A stretch of 49,393 nucleotides of DNA from Tannerella sp. (lineage in GTDB: Bacteria > Bacteroidota > Bacteroidia > Bacteroidales > Tannerellaceae), in NCBI GenBank assembly GCA_031257565.1, contig JAIROL010000097.1, forward strand, positions 1 through 49,393. Direction: 5' to 3'. The stretch's first letter is position 1. Every line of letters begins with the position of its first letter. This document shows positions 34,449 to 44,236 of the stretch, one piece after another. A program made the translations under genes and the position numbers. The notes below the pieces were generated by a model. The model worked only from the letters and a program-made list of their open reading frames with translations, ran no database searches and had not been told where the DNA came from.

Positions 34449-36059
34449 TCAAAAATCCGGAAATACAAAATCATCATCTCCGACATTCGCCGCTCCGGAC
34501 TTCTTTCGAGACGTATAAAAACGAAATATATCGTACTTATCGGCAGGACGAAGGTCTCCATACCATGCAAATTTCTTTAAAGTTTTTTGCTCCGGTATCA
34601 GATCCGGTATCGGTATCATTTTCCCGGTAGGGCTAGGCCATATTTTCAACTTATCAAGCTTCCCTTCCTGAAACCATATCGACAAATAGGAACTCAGGGT
34701 GTAATTAAGACCAACCATCGAGCTGTCTTTTTCCAACGGATAAAAAATAGATTCCGCATTGCCGTCAATATCAATATAATCGATATTCTTCCCTTTAAAA
34801 TAGGCTTTTAAATCATTTCCGCTCAGCTGATTATAATATCCGGGAGTAGCTTCCTGAATAACAAACGCAGACGTCGGAACATGCACATGATCAATCGTAC
34901 TATCAGCCATATAAATAATGATCGTATCGCCGAACAGCTGTTGCCCTTCATTCCACAAAACGGGATTCCCGTACATATACAACGTCGAATCCTTTGTATT
35001 AAAACGCATCGAATCACAAATACCCTGTATATCAGACCGGTAAAACCGGACGCCCCTAAATGCGCGAAGAATCCGCGATGTAGCGTCATTCGTTATAAGC
35101 TCCAGCGTATCGGCATGAAGATATAAAGTATCGCCTTGTGAATATTCCATTGCAGAGGCGCTATCCGTAGCAAATGAATATTCTGTCATTTCTTCATAAT
35201 ATCCGTAATGTCCGGTCAGTATCGTCTTTTGCGCCGTATCACGAATGCTCATATCGCCAAAAGCTTTTCCGACGCCTATGTTCCGGTCATACGCCAGAGA
35301 ATCGCCCGTTAAAAGCCGGTTTCCGGATAACACTTCCGAGCGATCCAGTAATAATGACGTATTCTCCTGCGTATTATACCATCCTCGGGAAGAATAAATG
35401 ATACCGCTATCTGATTCTATAATCGAAGGACCCAGTATCGTCGCGACTTTAGTGTCCGTACTATATTCCAAGGTATCGGAATAAAGGATAAAATTCGGAT
35501 TTGTCAAACATACGCTATCGTTAAACACAGCGATTTTAGTTCCGGGAGAATATTGGCCAAAAACCGACGTCAGCTCATTTTCCGCATCAACAATACGTCC
35601 TCCTTCAAAATAATATCCGATATCCGTCCGGCGGTTATAATCCAGGCTATCCGTATACAATATGACCTCCGACGTATCCTGCTGGATATTAACCATTCGG
35701 ACATGATGCCGCATCTGCGCCAATTCAAGATTACCATCATAGAAAAGATAATCCCCATAGACAAACAACGTATCTCCCTGCTCCAACCGAACCTGCCCGA
35801 ATGCTTCCAGAGAAAGATCCAACTCATAAAAGTAAGCGCTATCGCAATACATATATGAGCTATCATGACGGAACACGACGTTCCCGATCAGCGTCTGACG
35901 CTGATCATTTATATTTTTATTGAAAGATTGTACGTTTGCATGCTCCAGATATACTTTTGTTTTCCGAACAGTATCCGGAGAATGTTCCTGTGCGCGGGCT
36001 TCTGAAAAACATATACCCGACAATAACGCTATGAATATAAACGATCTAAAATATTTCAT
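34449..36059 (-). CDS. OstA/LptA-like envelope protein
   Basis: 536 residues with a signal peptide (1-23, ending ARA-QE). The mature part repeats short beta segments with the pattern D-S-x-Y-x-Y-C-D-S-A-x-F-Y and G-D-T-L-x-x-Y-G, typical of the OstA-like (organic solvent tolerance) beta-jellyroll family used in LPS transport. It likely bridges LPS to the outer membrane. Length is between LptA and full LptD, and no clear barrel domain follows, so it is not LptD itself. The start overlaps surA-like 36056 in an ATGA junction. Confidence 0.88.
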   Translation of the reverse strand: MKYFRSFIFIALLSGICFSEARAQEHSPDTVRKTKVYLEHANVQSFNKNINDQRQTLIGNVVFRHDSSYMYCDSAYFYELDLSLEAFGQVRLEQGDTLFVYGDYLFYDGNLELAQMRHHVRMVNIQQDTSEVILYTDSLDYNRRTDIGYYFEGGRIVDAENELTSVFGQYSPGTKIAVFNDSVCLTNPNFILYSDTLEYSTDTKVATILGPSIIESDSGIIYSSRGWYNTQENTSLLLDRSEVLSGNRLLTGDSLAYDRNIGVGKAFGDMSIRDTAQKTILTGHYGYYEEMTEYSFATDSASAMEYSQGDTLYLHADTLELITNDATSRILRAFRGVRFYRSDIQGICDSMRFNTKDSTLYMYGNPVLWNEGQQLFGDTIIIYMADSTIDHVHVPTSAFVIQEATPGYYNQLSGNDLKAYFKGKNIDYIDIDGNAESIFYPLEKDSSMVGLNYTLSSYLSIWFQEGKLDKLKIWPSPTGKMIPIPDLIPEQKTLKKFAWYGDLRPADKYDIFRFYTSRKKSGAANVGDDDFVFPDF

Positions 36060-37429
36060 TCTTTAATCCATCCGGGATACCTGAAATCACATTCGCGCCA
36101 ACCGTCCGCTATTCGTATGAAAGTCGACTTTTGTTTACTTACAACCCAATCATTAATAATCTCCTCGCTTTTCCTGTTTTCAACCAACGTCTTCAACGCC
36201 TGATAATCATCCGACACATTCGCCTGATGAGCGTTAATTCGCGATTTAAGTTTCACTATCGCAACAACGTCCTTTTGCGCGGAACTTTTCATCCTGAACG
36301 GCTTGGAAATCTCTCCTACTTCCATCTTATCTACAACAACTCCCATTCCTTGAGGTAATTCTTCCATTTCAAACTTAGGAGCGCTAAAATTCCGGCTTTC
36401 TTCATTCTGATTAACCATCAACCCCTTATTATTGCGCGTATCCTTATCTGAAGAAAAATAGGTTGCCGCTTCTTCAAATGTTAGTTTTCCTGCATTAATA
36501 TCGGTACACAGCGTATCCAGACGATCGATAGCCTTACTTATTTCCTGTTCCGACACCTTAGGACGTAATAAGATGTGGCGGGTATTTATACGATCGCCTC
36601 GCTTCTCTATCAATTGTATAATATGAAACCCGTATTCCGTCTCAACAATGTTAGAGACCCTGTTCGGATCATTCAGGCCAAATGCTACATTTGCATATTC
36701 CGGGGCCAACTCTATTTTCGACATGAATCCTGTTTCTCCTCCGTTCAATGCCGAGCCCATATCCTCCGAATAAAGGCGCGCCAGGGTTGAAAATAAATAC
36801 TCGCCGTTATTGATCTGCTCCGTGAAAGTTCTAAGCCTTGCCTTTATCGCATCGATATCCTCTACTGGTATTCTGGGTTCCATCGTTACAATCCCAACCT
36901 CGACAGTAGAGGAGATCATCGGGAGACTGTCTTTGGATATCTGATTGAAATATTTCCGTACATCAGACGGGGTCAGTTTTATATCGCCGATAATCTTCTT
37001 CCGCATTTCTTCCACGACTTGCTGCTCACGGACTACTTTCTTACGCTCTTCTTTGATCTGGGATAACTTCTTACCTCCCATATACTCTTCAAATTTTTCC
37101 TTGGAACCAACCTGATTTATCGCCATATTCACCCATCTGTCCACATAACGCAGCACATTACTTTCATCAGCATAAACACTATCAACTTTGGCCTGACTTA
37201 GAAAAAGCTTCTGAACCGCAATTTGCTCCGGAATGAAACAATACGGATCGCCTTCGAAACGAACCCCTTCATTTTGCATATAAAGCCGTTGATTTTCCAC
37301 ATCAGAACGCAGAATAGCCTCATCGCCGACCACCCATATAACCTCGTCAATAATATTTTTCTGTGCAACAACAGTCATTGCTGCAAATACAGAAAGAATT
37401 CCTACAAACAATTTTTTCTTTATCATCAC
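36056..37429 (-). CDS. SurA-like periplasmic peptidyl-prolyl isomerase
   Basis: 457 residues with a signal peptide (about 1-22). N-terminal SurA-type chaperone helices (about 25-170), then two parvulin domains: a degenerate one at about 175-275 (SEDMGSALNGGETGFMSK, EYGFHIIQL) and a second at 285-390 (INTRHILLRPK, YFSSDKDTRNNKGLM). It helps outer-membrane proteins fold. Third of three related genes in a row; overlaps the OstA-like gene by four bases. Confidence 0.9.
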   Translation of the reverse strand: MMIKKKLFVGILSVFAAMTVVAQKNIIDEVIWVVGDEAILRSDVENQRLYMQNEGVRFEGDPYCFIPEQIAVQKLFLSQAKVDSVYADESNVLRYVDRWVNMAINQVGSKEKFEEYMGGKKLSQIKEERKKVVREQQVVEEMRKKIIGDIKLTPSDVRKYFNQISKDSLPMISSTVEVGIVTMEPRIPVEDIDAIKARLRTFTEQINNGEYLFSTLARLYSEDMGSALNGGETGFMSKIELAPEYANVAFGLNDPNRVSNIVETEYGFHIIQLIEKRGDRINTRHILLRPKVSEQEISKAIDRLDTLCTDINAGKLTFEEAATYFSSDKDTRNNKGLMVNQNEESRNFSAPKFEMEELPQGMGVVVDKMEVGEISKPFRMKSSAQKDVVAIVKLKSRINAHQANVSDDYQALKTLVENRKSEEIINDWVVSKQKSTFIRIADGWRECDFRYPGWIKE

Positions 37430-37438
37430 TATATTATT

Positions 37439-38293
37439 TTATTCAGTAAAAAACTTAACAGAACCATTTCTCACCGCATCAAGATACAAATTTTCTCCAA
37501 ACTCCCGTAAATAATCAATTTTTCGTTTATTTACCAGCATACTTTGTATTTGCGTTCTGACATAATCAAAAGGAGCTACATTTCCTACCAGCAGCCGATC
37601 GGATATATTCAGAAAATACACATGCGTGCTATCAGAAACTTCCAGATGATTATTTACTCTCAGAAACAGAACAGGATTGGAAATCCGATAGGGAACTTTC
37701 TCCATCACTTCGTCAAAAGGAACCCAATGATCATAAAAATAATCATAAATAATAGCATTCTGAAGACTGTATTTTTCTATTTTCTCCATAGCTTCCTCCG
37801 ATCCGGACACGGACCATTTCCTCACATTATCCAGTCCGGGAGCCGCAACAGAAACTTTTAGAAATAAACCCTTTATAAGATTTTCATTTAAAATGAACTG
37901 TTCCTTATTCTTCTCATAATAGGCGATCTGATCAGACTCGCGGATATCGGCAGATACTTTATCCTTTACAATGCGCTCCTGATAACGATGACGAATCAAA
38001 GACCGCTTATACTCATTAACAAGCTTATCGATTTCCGCTTTATTATCTCCCACATTCTGATCGGCGACGTCGTCCATCAGAATATCAATGACCCATTTCT
38101 TCACAAGACTTTCAGCGCGTATCAAGCTATCTGCAGAAGACATTTCCACGGGTATCTGTCGTTCTATCTTATCGCGTGTCAGAATCCGGTCTTTGACTTT
38201 TACCAGAATTTCTCCTTGAGACTGTGGGATTCCAGATTTTTTACAAGCGGAAAAAAGAAAAACGCACAGAAAGATAAGGAGACTATACTTCAT
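37439..38293 (-). CDS. Putative lipoprotein, SurA N-terminal-like, no isomerase domain
   Basis: 284 residues. Lipobox LFSAC (Cys17) after a short hydrophobic start marks it as a lipoprotein. ILVKVKDRILTRDKIERQIP resembles the N-terminal segment of SurA/PrsA chaperones, and the body is mostly helical. No parvulin motif is visible, so it may be a chaperone-only relative. It lies between two parvulin genes, seven and nine bases away, suggesting joint function in outer-membrane protein assembly. Confidence 0.8.
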   Translation of the reverse strand: MKYSLLIFLCVFLFSACKKSGIPQSQGEILVKVKDRILTRDKIERQIPVEMSSADSLIRAESLVKKWVIDILMDDVADQNVGDNKAEIDKLVNEYKRSLIRHRYQERIVKDKVSADIRESDQIAYYEKNKEQFILNENLIKGLFLKVSVAAPGLDNVRKWSVSGSEEAMEKIEKYSLQNAIIYDYFYDHWVPFDEVMEKVPYRISNPVLFLRVNNHLEVSDSTHVYFLNISDRLLVGNVAPFDYVRTQIQSMLVNKRKIDYLREFGENLYLDAVRNGSVKFFTE

Positions 38294-38299
38294 TTATTC

Positions 38300-39880
38300 T
38301 CAATTAAGATATTTTTTTATATTCTTGATCACTTTCCAATTAATAGAAACGGGATACTTCTCATTCAACTCTTTAATCCATTCGGCCTCCAATTCGTCAT
38401 GTTCTTCCGCCGGACGCCCCCATACGCGCTTATTACTTACCTCAAATAAAAGTATTCCGTCGTAATATTCTTTCAGCAACATATTATATTCCGGATAATC
38501 TCTTTCCAGTATACGTCTCTCCATTTCAGTCACAATCTCGCGAACAAAAAGATCATACACTTCTTGCATAAAATCAAGGGAATAAGTTTTTGTCGACAAA
38601 TGTTTCCGATACATATATTCAACAAACACATTTTGCTGGAAGTCGATTGTATCAAGACGAACCAGTACCTTTTCCATTGTTATTCCGCGATTAACAAATG
38701 CAGTATCTGCAGGAAAATACTCATCGGCAAGGCGCTTTAACTCTTCATAAGCTTCAGGATAAAAAGTATACCCGTGACGAGCTTTCATTTTCTCGTCAAA
38801 ACCGCGATACAAATCGAAATTACGTTCCGAAATCCTCATTGATTCATACAAATAGCTCTCCATTTCTTCAAAAGGAATCTCCGGTTTCCGATCCGCCAGT
38901 TTCAGGATATGGAATCCAAAACGCGTTTGTACAGGTTTGCTTACGTCGCCAATATTCTCAAATGCAAATGCCGTTTCTTCAAAGGGTTTCGCCATTTCTC
39001 CCAACCCAAAATAAGGCAACAAGCCGCCTCTTCTCGCACTAACGGTATCATTCGAAAACGCTTTCGCCAATTCGGCAAAATCTTCTCCTGCAATAATTTT
39101 TTGATATATACTATCCGATTTGTTTCGCGTATTTTCAATTTCCTCATCTGTAGGTTCATCCGAGGGGTATGCCGTCAAGATGTGGGCCACGCGCGCCTTT
39201 CCGGGGTTTGGTATTTTTCTGTCTAATTTAAATAAATGAAAACCGAACATGGAACGTACAGGCTCGGAAATATCGCCGGGCTCCATAGAATAAATACGGT
39301 CTTCCAAGACTTTTAACATCTGAAGAGGATATATATAATCAACGACAACATAGTTGGCGCTACTATCTTTGGCTAACGATTCGCCCACCGCTTCAAACGA
39401 CTCCCCGCCCTTTATTCTATTATATGCAGCTATCGCGCCGGCGTAAAGGGCGACTGTATCTTTTGTCACAAGTTGGTCTCCCTGAAAACGAAAAAATATG
39501 TGTTGAAATCCGGGTATATATTTTGTACGGTCATAGACCACATGAAGCGCCGAATCTTCACCCATCTTGTCGGAAAGAAAACTTTCCTGTAACTGCCCTC
39601 TATAATCCGCCAGTTCTCTCTCAAATTTCGGAGCTTTATGGATCGTCAGGGCTTCGGCGTCCGCAACCTTTAATTTGTAGTTCTTAAATAATTCAACGTA
39701 ATTTTCTACCGTTTTTTTGTCATTCAAATCAACCGTATTGTCTTTCTTTACAATAAAGATAAATTCCGAAAGCGGAATTTCTTTTCCTGCAACCGTCATT
39801 ACAATTGGATCCTTTTTCTCCTTCGCTTCCATGGTAGTTATCATTGCTACCGAGACAAACAACATTACAACTTTTTTCAT
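38300..39880 (-). CDS. PpiC-type periplasmic peptidyl-prolyl isomerase
   Basis: 526 residues with a signal peptide (about 1-19). Two parvulin domains: at about 110-210 (YIPGFQHIFFRFQG, EPVRSMFGFHLFKLDRKIPN) and 225-325 (ARVAHILTAYPSDEP, FSNDTVSARRGGLLPYFGLGEM, QTRFGFHILKLADRKPE). The C-terminal 200 residues are helical and end VSINWKVIKNIKKYLN. First of the three SurA-like genes; 32 bases after recQ. Confidence 0.9.
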   Translation of the reverse strand: MKKVVMLFVSVAMITTMEAKEKKDPIVMTVAGKEIPLSEFIFIVKKDNTVDLNDKKTVENYVELFKNYKLKVADAEALTIHKAPKFERELADYRGQLQESFLSDKMGEDSALHVVYDRTKYIPGFQHIFFRFQGDQLVTKDTVALYAGAIAAYNRIKGGESFEAVGESLAKDSSANYVVVDYIYPLQMLKVLEDRIYSMEPGDISEPVRSMFGFHLFKLDRKIPNPGKARVAHILTAYPSDEPTDEEIENTRNKSDSIYQKIIAGEDFAELAKAFSNDTVSARRGGLLPYFGLGEMAKPFEETAFAFENIGDVSKPVQTRFGFHILKLADRKPEIPFEEMESYLYESMRISERNFDLYRGFDEKMKARHGYTFYPEAYEELKRLADEYFPADTAFVNRGITMEKVLVRLDTIDFQQNVFVEYMYRKHLSTKTYSLDFMQEVYDLFVREIVTEMERRILERDYPEYNMLLKEYYDGILLFEVSNKRVWGRPAEEHDELEAEWIKELNEKYPVSINWKVIKNIKKYLN

Positions 39881-39912
39881 AAAACTTTTGATTTATATTC
39901 ATACCTGCTAAT

Positions 39913-42288
39913 TTAATTAGCCAGTTCAGATAAAAATTTAATTCGTATGAGGCGAATCTCCTCTTCCGTGTATTCACTTCCTAACTCTTTGATCGCATCT
40001 TTCAGAGAATCTGTTTCCGACTCTTTAAAGTACTGATATATATCTTCTATATGATCTTCATCCATCACGTCATTAATAAAATAATCCATGTTTATTCGGG
40101 TTCCCGAATAAACAATAGTCTCTATTTCATCAAGTAATTCTTCAAATTCCAATCCTTTACTGATAGCGATGTCATCCAGTGCGACTTTCCGATCTATGCT
40201 CTGTACGATCCAGACTTTAAGTTTCGACTTATTAGCGATCGTTCTTACGCGCAAATCTTCAGGACGTATAATTTCATTTTCATCGACATATTTTTTGATA
40301 ATCTCAACAAAATCCTTCCCGTAACGTTTTGCTTTTCCTGCGCCAACGCCGGAAATATTCTGCAATTCATCAATTGTCACAGGATAGGTGGTAGCCATCG
40401 CTTCAAGCGAAGGATCCTGAAATATCACATAAGGAGGCACTTCCAATTTTTTAGACATCTTCTTACGCAAGTCTTTCATTATTGAGAACAATTCCGGATC
40501 TACCGCGCTCGAAACGCCGCTATGCAAAGGAACTTCCTCATTATCATCTTCATCTTCAAATTCATTATCTTTAACAACCATAAATGATACCGGTTTTTCC
40601 ATAAAAGATAAGCCTTTTGCCGAGATTTTCAGCAGACCATAATTTTCTATATCTTTTTCTATATATCCTGCAAGCTGCGCCTGACGAATAATAGCCAGCC
40701 ATAATCTTTCGCCTTCTTCTTCTCCTGAGCCGAAAATTTCCAGTTCATTATGTCTATAAGACTGTATATCAGACGTTTCGCGACCAACCAATACATTCGC
40801 AACATAATCCGCCTTATATTTTTCCTTGAGAATACTGATGGCCTCAAGAACGGTAAGCAGTAATTCTTTTGCTTCTATAAATTTTTTAGGTTTAAGGCAA
40901 TTATCGCAATTATGACAATCATCTTCCATATACTTCTCTCCAAAATAATGCAGCAACACTTTCCGGCGACAAACAGCCGTTTCCGCATACGCTGCCGTTT
41001 CTATCAACAATTGCCTTCCTATTTCCTGTTCTACAATGGGCTTTCCCTGAAGAAATTTTTCAAGTTTCTGCAGATCTTTATTGGAATAAAAAGCAAGACA
41101 CTGTCCTTCCCCCCCATCGCGTCCGGCGCGCCCCGTTTCCTGATAATAGCCTTCCAGACTTTTAGGAATATCATAGTGTATGACATATCTCACGTCCGGT
41201 TTATCTATTCCCATGCCAAACGCTATTGTAGCAACTATCACATCCACTTCTTCCATAAGAAATGCATCCTGATTAGCCGTACGCACCTGCGATTCTATTC
41301 CTGCATGATAAGGACGGGCTTTTATTCCGTTGGCCTGTAAAATCTCCGCAAATATTTCAACCTCCTTGCGACTGAGACAATATATAATACCTGATTTACC
41401 CTCATTCGCCTTTATAAATTTAATGATATCACGATCGATATCACTTGTCTTAGGCCTTACTTCATAATACAAGTTAGAACGGTTAAAGGACGACGTAAAC
41501 ACGGATGCGCTCATCATTCCCAGATTCTTTTGTATATCATGTTGCACCTTTGGAGTCGCAGTCGCAGTCAGAGCGATCATCGGACGAGCGCCTATTTCAT
41601 TAATTATAGGACGAATACGGCGATATTCCGGACGAAAATCATGCCCCCATTCCGATATACAATGCGCTTCGTCAACAGCATAAAATGATATTTCTATCTG
41701 ACGAAGGAACTCTATATTCTCCTCTTTTGTTAAAGATTCGGGCGCAACATACAATAATTTCGTTTTTCCCGATAAGATGTCTGATTTAACCTCGTCAATA
41801 GCCATTTTGTTCAATGACGAATTGATGAAATGTGCAATACCGTCTTCATCGCTGAAATGGCGCATGGCGTCAACCTGATTTTTCATCAGCGCTATCAACG
41901 GGGATATGACTAATGCCGTACCCGACATTAACAATGCAGGCAACTGATAACATAAAGATTTTCCGCCTCCTGTGGGCATCAACACAAAGGTGTCTTTTTC
42001 CGCCAGTACATTTTCAATGATTTCCCTCTGGTTCCCTTTAAAGCTATCAAATCCAAAATGCAATTTAAGCGATTCCGGTATTTCATCTCTAATCACTTTC
42101 TTTGTATTTCCCATACGATTAGCCGTACCTGCTTTCGCAGATGATCCTTTCTTTCCCGGATGATCAGAGGAGGTATACTTATTTTTAGGTTTTTTAGCTT
42201 TTGCAGATTCTACCTGTTTAGGTATCTCGCTCTTATCTGTTTTTTTCGCAAGACCTGATGTTTTTGCGGAATGTCCCTTGTTTGCCAT
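39913..42288 (-). CDS. recQ: ATP-dependent DNA helicase RecQ
   Basis: 791 residues. A Lys/Ser/Ala-rich extension (1-65) precedes the helicase core: PTGGGKS (105-111), DEAHCISEWGHDFRPEYR, IALTATATPKVQHDI, IAFGMGIDKPDVRYVIHYDIPKSLEGYYQETGRAGRDG. The RQC zinc site has CRRKVLLHYFGEKY then CHNCDNC. An HRDC domain follows (about 610-690), with a further helical tail. Unwinds DNA in repair. The basic N-terminal extension is unusual for RecQ. Confidence 0.96.
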   Translation of the reverse strand: MANKGHSAKTSGLAKKTDKSEIPKQVESAKAKKPKNKYTSSDHPGKKGSSAKAGTANRMGNTKKVIRDEIPESLKLHFGFDSFKGNQREIIENVLAEKDTFVLMPTGGGKSLCYQLPALLMSGTALVISPLIALMKNQVDAMRHFSDEDGIAHFINSSLNKMAIDEVKSDILSGKTKLLYVAPESLTKEENIEFLRQIEISFYAVDEAHCISEWGHDFRPEYRRIRPIINEIGARPMIALTATATPKVQHDIQKNLGMMSASVFTSSFNRSNLYYEVRPKTSDIDRDIIKFIKANEGKSGIIYCLSRKEVEIFAEILQANGIKARPYHAGIESQVRTANQDAFLMEEVDVIVATIAFGMGIDKPDVRYVIHYDIPKSLEGYYQETGRAGRDGGEGQCLAFYSNKDLQKLEKFLQGKPIVEQEIGRQLLIETAAYAETAVCRRKVLLHYFGEKYMEDDCHNCDNCLKPKKFIEAKELLLTVLEAISILKEKYKADYVANVLVGRETSDIQSYRHNELEIFGSGEEEGERLWLAIIRQAQLAGYIEKDIENYGLLKISAKGLSFMEKPVSFMVVKDNEFEDEDDNEEVPLHSGVSSAVDPELFSIMKDLRKKMSKKLEVPPYVIFQDPSLEAMATTYPVTIDELQNISGVGAGKAKRYGKDFVEIIKKYVDENEIIRPEDLRVRTIANKSKLKVWIVQSIDRKVALDDIAISKGLEFEELLDEIETIVYSGTRINMDYFINDVMDEDHIEDIYQYFKESETDSLKDAIKELGSEYTEEEIRLIRIKFLSELAN

Positions 42289-42307
42289 ATTCAGAAATTA
42301 AAAACAA

Positions 42308-43540
42308 TTATGCAATTTGTAATCTATCGATATCAGCATTTTCAAAATTACTTTTTGCATACTGCAATGTCACGTGTAATTTCTTTTGCGTCCCTGAAGG
42401 CATTTCATACATCGCATCCATCATGATAGCCTCTACAATCGAACGCAACCCGCGCGCGCCCAGCTTAAGCTCGATGGATTTATCAACAATGTAATCATAA
42501 ACATCGTTATCAAAAGTAAGTTTTATCTTATCCATTTCAAACAATTTCATATACTGTTTGATAATGGAATTTTTAGGTTCGGTAAGAATACGTTTCAAAG
42601 CATCCTTATCCAACGGGTTAAGGTACGTCAGGATCGGTAAACGTCCGATTATTTCAGGTATCAAGCCAAATGATTTCAGATCTGTCGGCGTTATATGCTT
42701 CAACATATGATCCGCATCCATACCCGATGTGCGGCGACTTGCCGTATATCCTACGACACGCGTATTCAACCTTTGCGCTATCTTTTTTTCTATACCGTCA
42801 AAAGCGCCTCCACAAATAAACAATATGTTTTTTGTATCAACGGCAATCATTCGCTGCTCCGGATGCTTTCGTCCTCCCTGTGGCGGCACATTCACAATCG
42901 AACCTTCCAGTAGTTTTAATAATCCCTGCTGGACCCCCTCGCCGCTAACATCTCTGGTTATGGAAGGATTATCGCTCTTACGGGCGATTTTATCAATCTC
43001 ATCAATAAAAACAATACCTCTTTGCGCGGCGTCGACGTCATAATCTGCCGCCTGTAATAAGCGGGTCAGGATACTTTCAATATCCTCTCCTACATAACCG
43101 GCTTCCGTAAATACCGTCGCATCCACAATACAGAAAGGCACATGCAATTTTTTAGCGATGGTACGGGCAAGTAAAGTTTTCCCCGTACCGGTAGCCCCAA
43201 CCATAATAATATTCGATTTCTCAATTTCCACATCATCTTTCGATTCCTTCTGCATCAGTCGTTTATAATGATTATACACGGCTACGGAGAGATATCTTTT
43301 CGCATCGTCCTGACCAATCACATATTCGTCAAGAAAACGTTTTATATCGCCGGGTTTCGGAAAATCTTTTTCATCAAGCTGAAAAGAATTTCTTTTTCTA
43401 CGGCGTTTTTCCTCCCGCACAATATCGTAAGCCTGCTCCACACAGCTATCGCATATTGCGCCGGAAATTCCGGAAATCAGCAGATTTGCATCTTTGCGCG
43501 CTTTTCCGCAAAAAGAACATTTATCATCAGCTCTACTCAT
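42308..43540 (-). CDS. clpX: ClpX ATPase, specificity subunit of ClpXP
   Basis: 410 residues. N-terminal zinc-binding domain ([17 protein letters not shown] ... ICDSC) for substrate recognition, Walker A GATGTGKT, Walker [14 protein letters not shown], an IGF-type loop region replaced by [13 protein letters not shown], and [13 protein letters not shown] in the C-terminal sub-domain. Unfolds proteins for ClpP. Two bases after clpP. Confidence 0.97.
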   Translation of the reverse strand: MSRADDKCSFCGKARKDANLLISGISGAICDSCVEQAYDIVREEKRRRKRNSFQLDEKDFPKPGDIKRFLDEYVIGQDDAKRYLSVAVYNHYKRLMQKESKDDVEIEKSNIIMVGATGTGKTLLARTIAKKLHVPFCIVDATVFTEAGYVGEDIESILTRLLQAADYDVDAAQRGIVFIDEIDKIARKSDNPSITRDVSGEGVQQGLLKLLEGSIVNVPPQGGRKHPEQRMIAVDTKNILFICGGAFDGIEKKIAQRLNTRVVGYTASRRTSGMDADHMLKHITPTDLKSFGLIPEIIGRLPILTYLNPLDKDALKRILTEPKNSIIKQYMKLFEMDKIKLTFDNDVYDYIVDKSIELKLGARGLRSIVEAIMMDAMYEMPSGTQKKLHVTLQYAKSNFENADIDRLQIA

Positions 43541-43542
43541 GA

Positions 43543-44211
43543 TTATTTATCTTTCTTCAATAATACGTCATCTATCATCCCGTATGCTTTGGCTTCCGAT
43601 GCAGTCATCCAGTAATCGCGGTCGCTGTCGCGTTCTATCTCTTCATAAGTTTTCCCGGAATGCGTCGCAATAATATGATACAATTCTTCTTTTATCTTTA
43701 CTATTTGACGAACCGTGATCTCCATATCCGCGGCCTGTCCCTGCATTCCTCCCATCGGCTGATGATTCATTACGCGCGAGTGCTCCAGTGCAAACCGTTT
43801 TCCCTTTGATCCGGCAACCAATATCACAGAAGCCATAGATGCAGCCATGCCTGTACATATAGTAGACACTTTACTGTTAATATACTGCATTGTATCGTAT
43901 ATGCCCAATCCGGCATAAACAACGCCGCCCGGAGAATTGATATAAATAGAAATATCTTTACCGGGATCGCTTGTATCTAAATACAAAAGCTGCGCTTGTA
44001 TCACATTTGCCGTATAATCGTCGACTTGTGTTCCCAAAAAAATGATCCGATCCATCATCAGACGTGAAAACACATCCATCTGTGCAACATTTAACTGTCG
44101 CTCTTCGATGATCGTCGGAGATATATAGCTACTTGTAAAATTCATATAGCTATCCAATGCATTACTATTCATTCCCATATGCTTTGTAGCATATTTTTTA
44201 AATTCGTTCAT
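43543..44211 (-). CDS. clpP: ATP-dependent Clp protease proteolytic subunit
   Basis: 222 residues. Catalytic triad Ser125 (GMAASMAS), His150 (RVMNHQP) and Asp about 199 (SDRDYW) in family context. [16 protein letters not shown] is diagnostic. The N-terminal about 25 residues are a longer propeptide region; the ATG at 44211 is the only good start. Placed between tig and clpX, the standard order. Confidence 0.97.
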   Translation of the reverse strand: MNEFKKYATKHMGMNSNALDSYMNFTSSYISPTIIEERQLNVAQMDVFSRLMMDRIIFLGTQVDDYTANVIQAQLLYLDTSDPGKDISIYINSPGGVVYAGLGIYDTMQYINSKVSTICTGMAASMASVILVAGSKGKRFALEHSRVMNHQPMGGMQGQAADMEITVRQIVKIKEELYHIIATHSGKTYEEIERDSDRDYWMTASEAKAYGMIDDVLLKKDK

Positions 44212-44236
44212 AAGATGTTACTCCTTTCTAAAAAAA

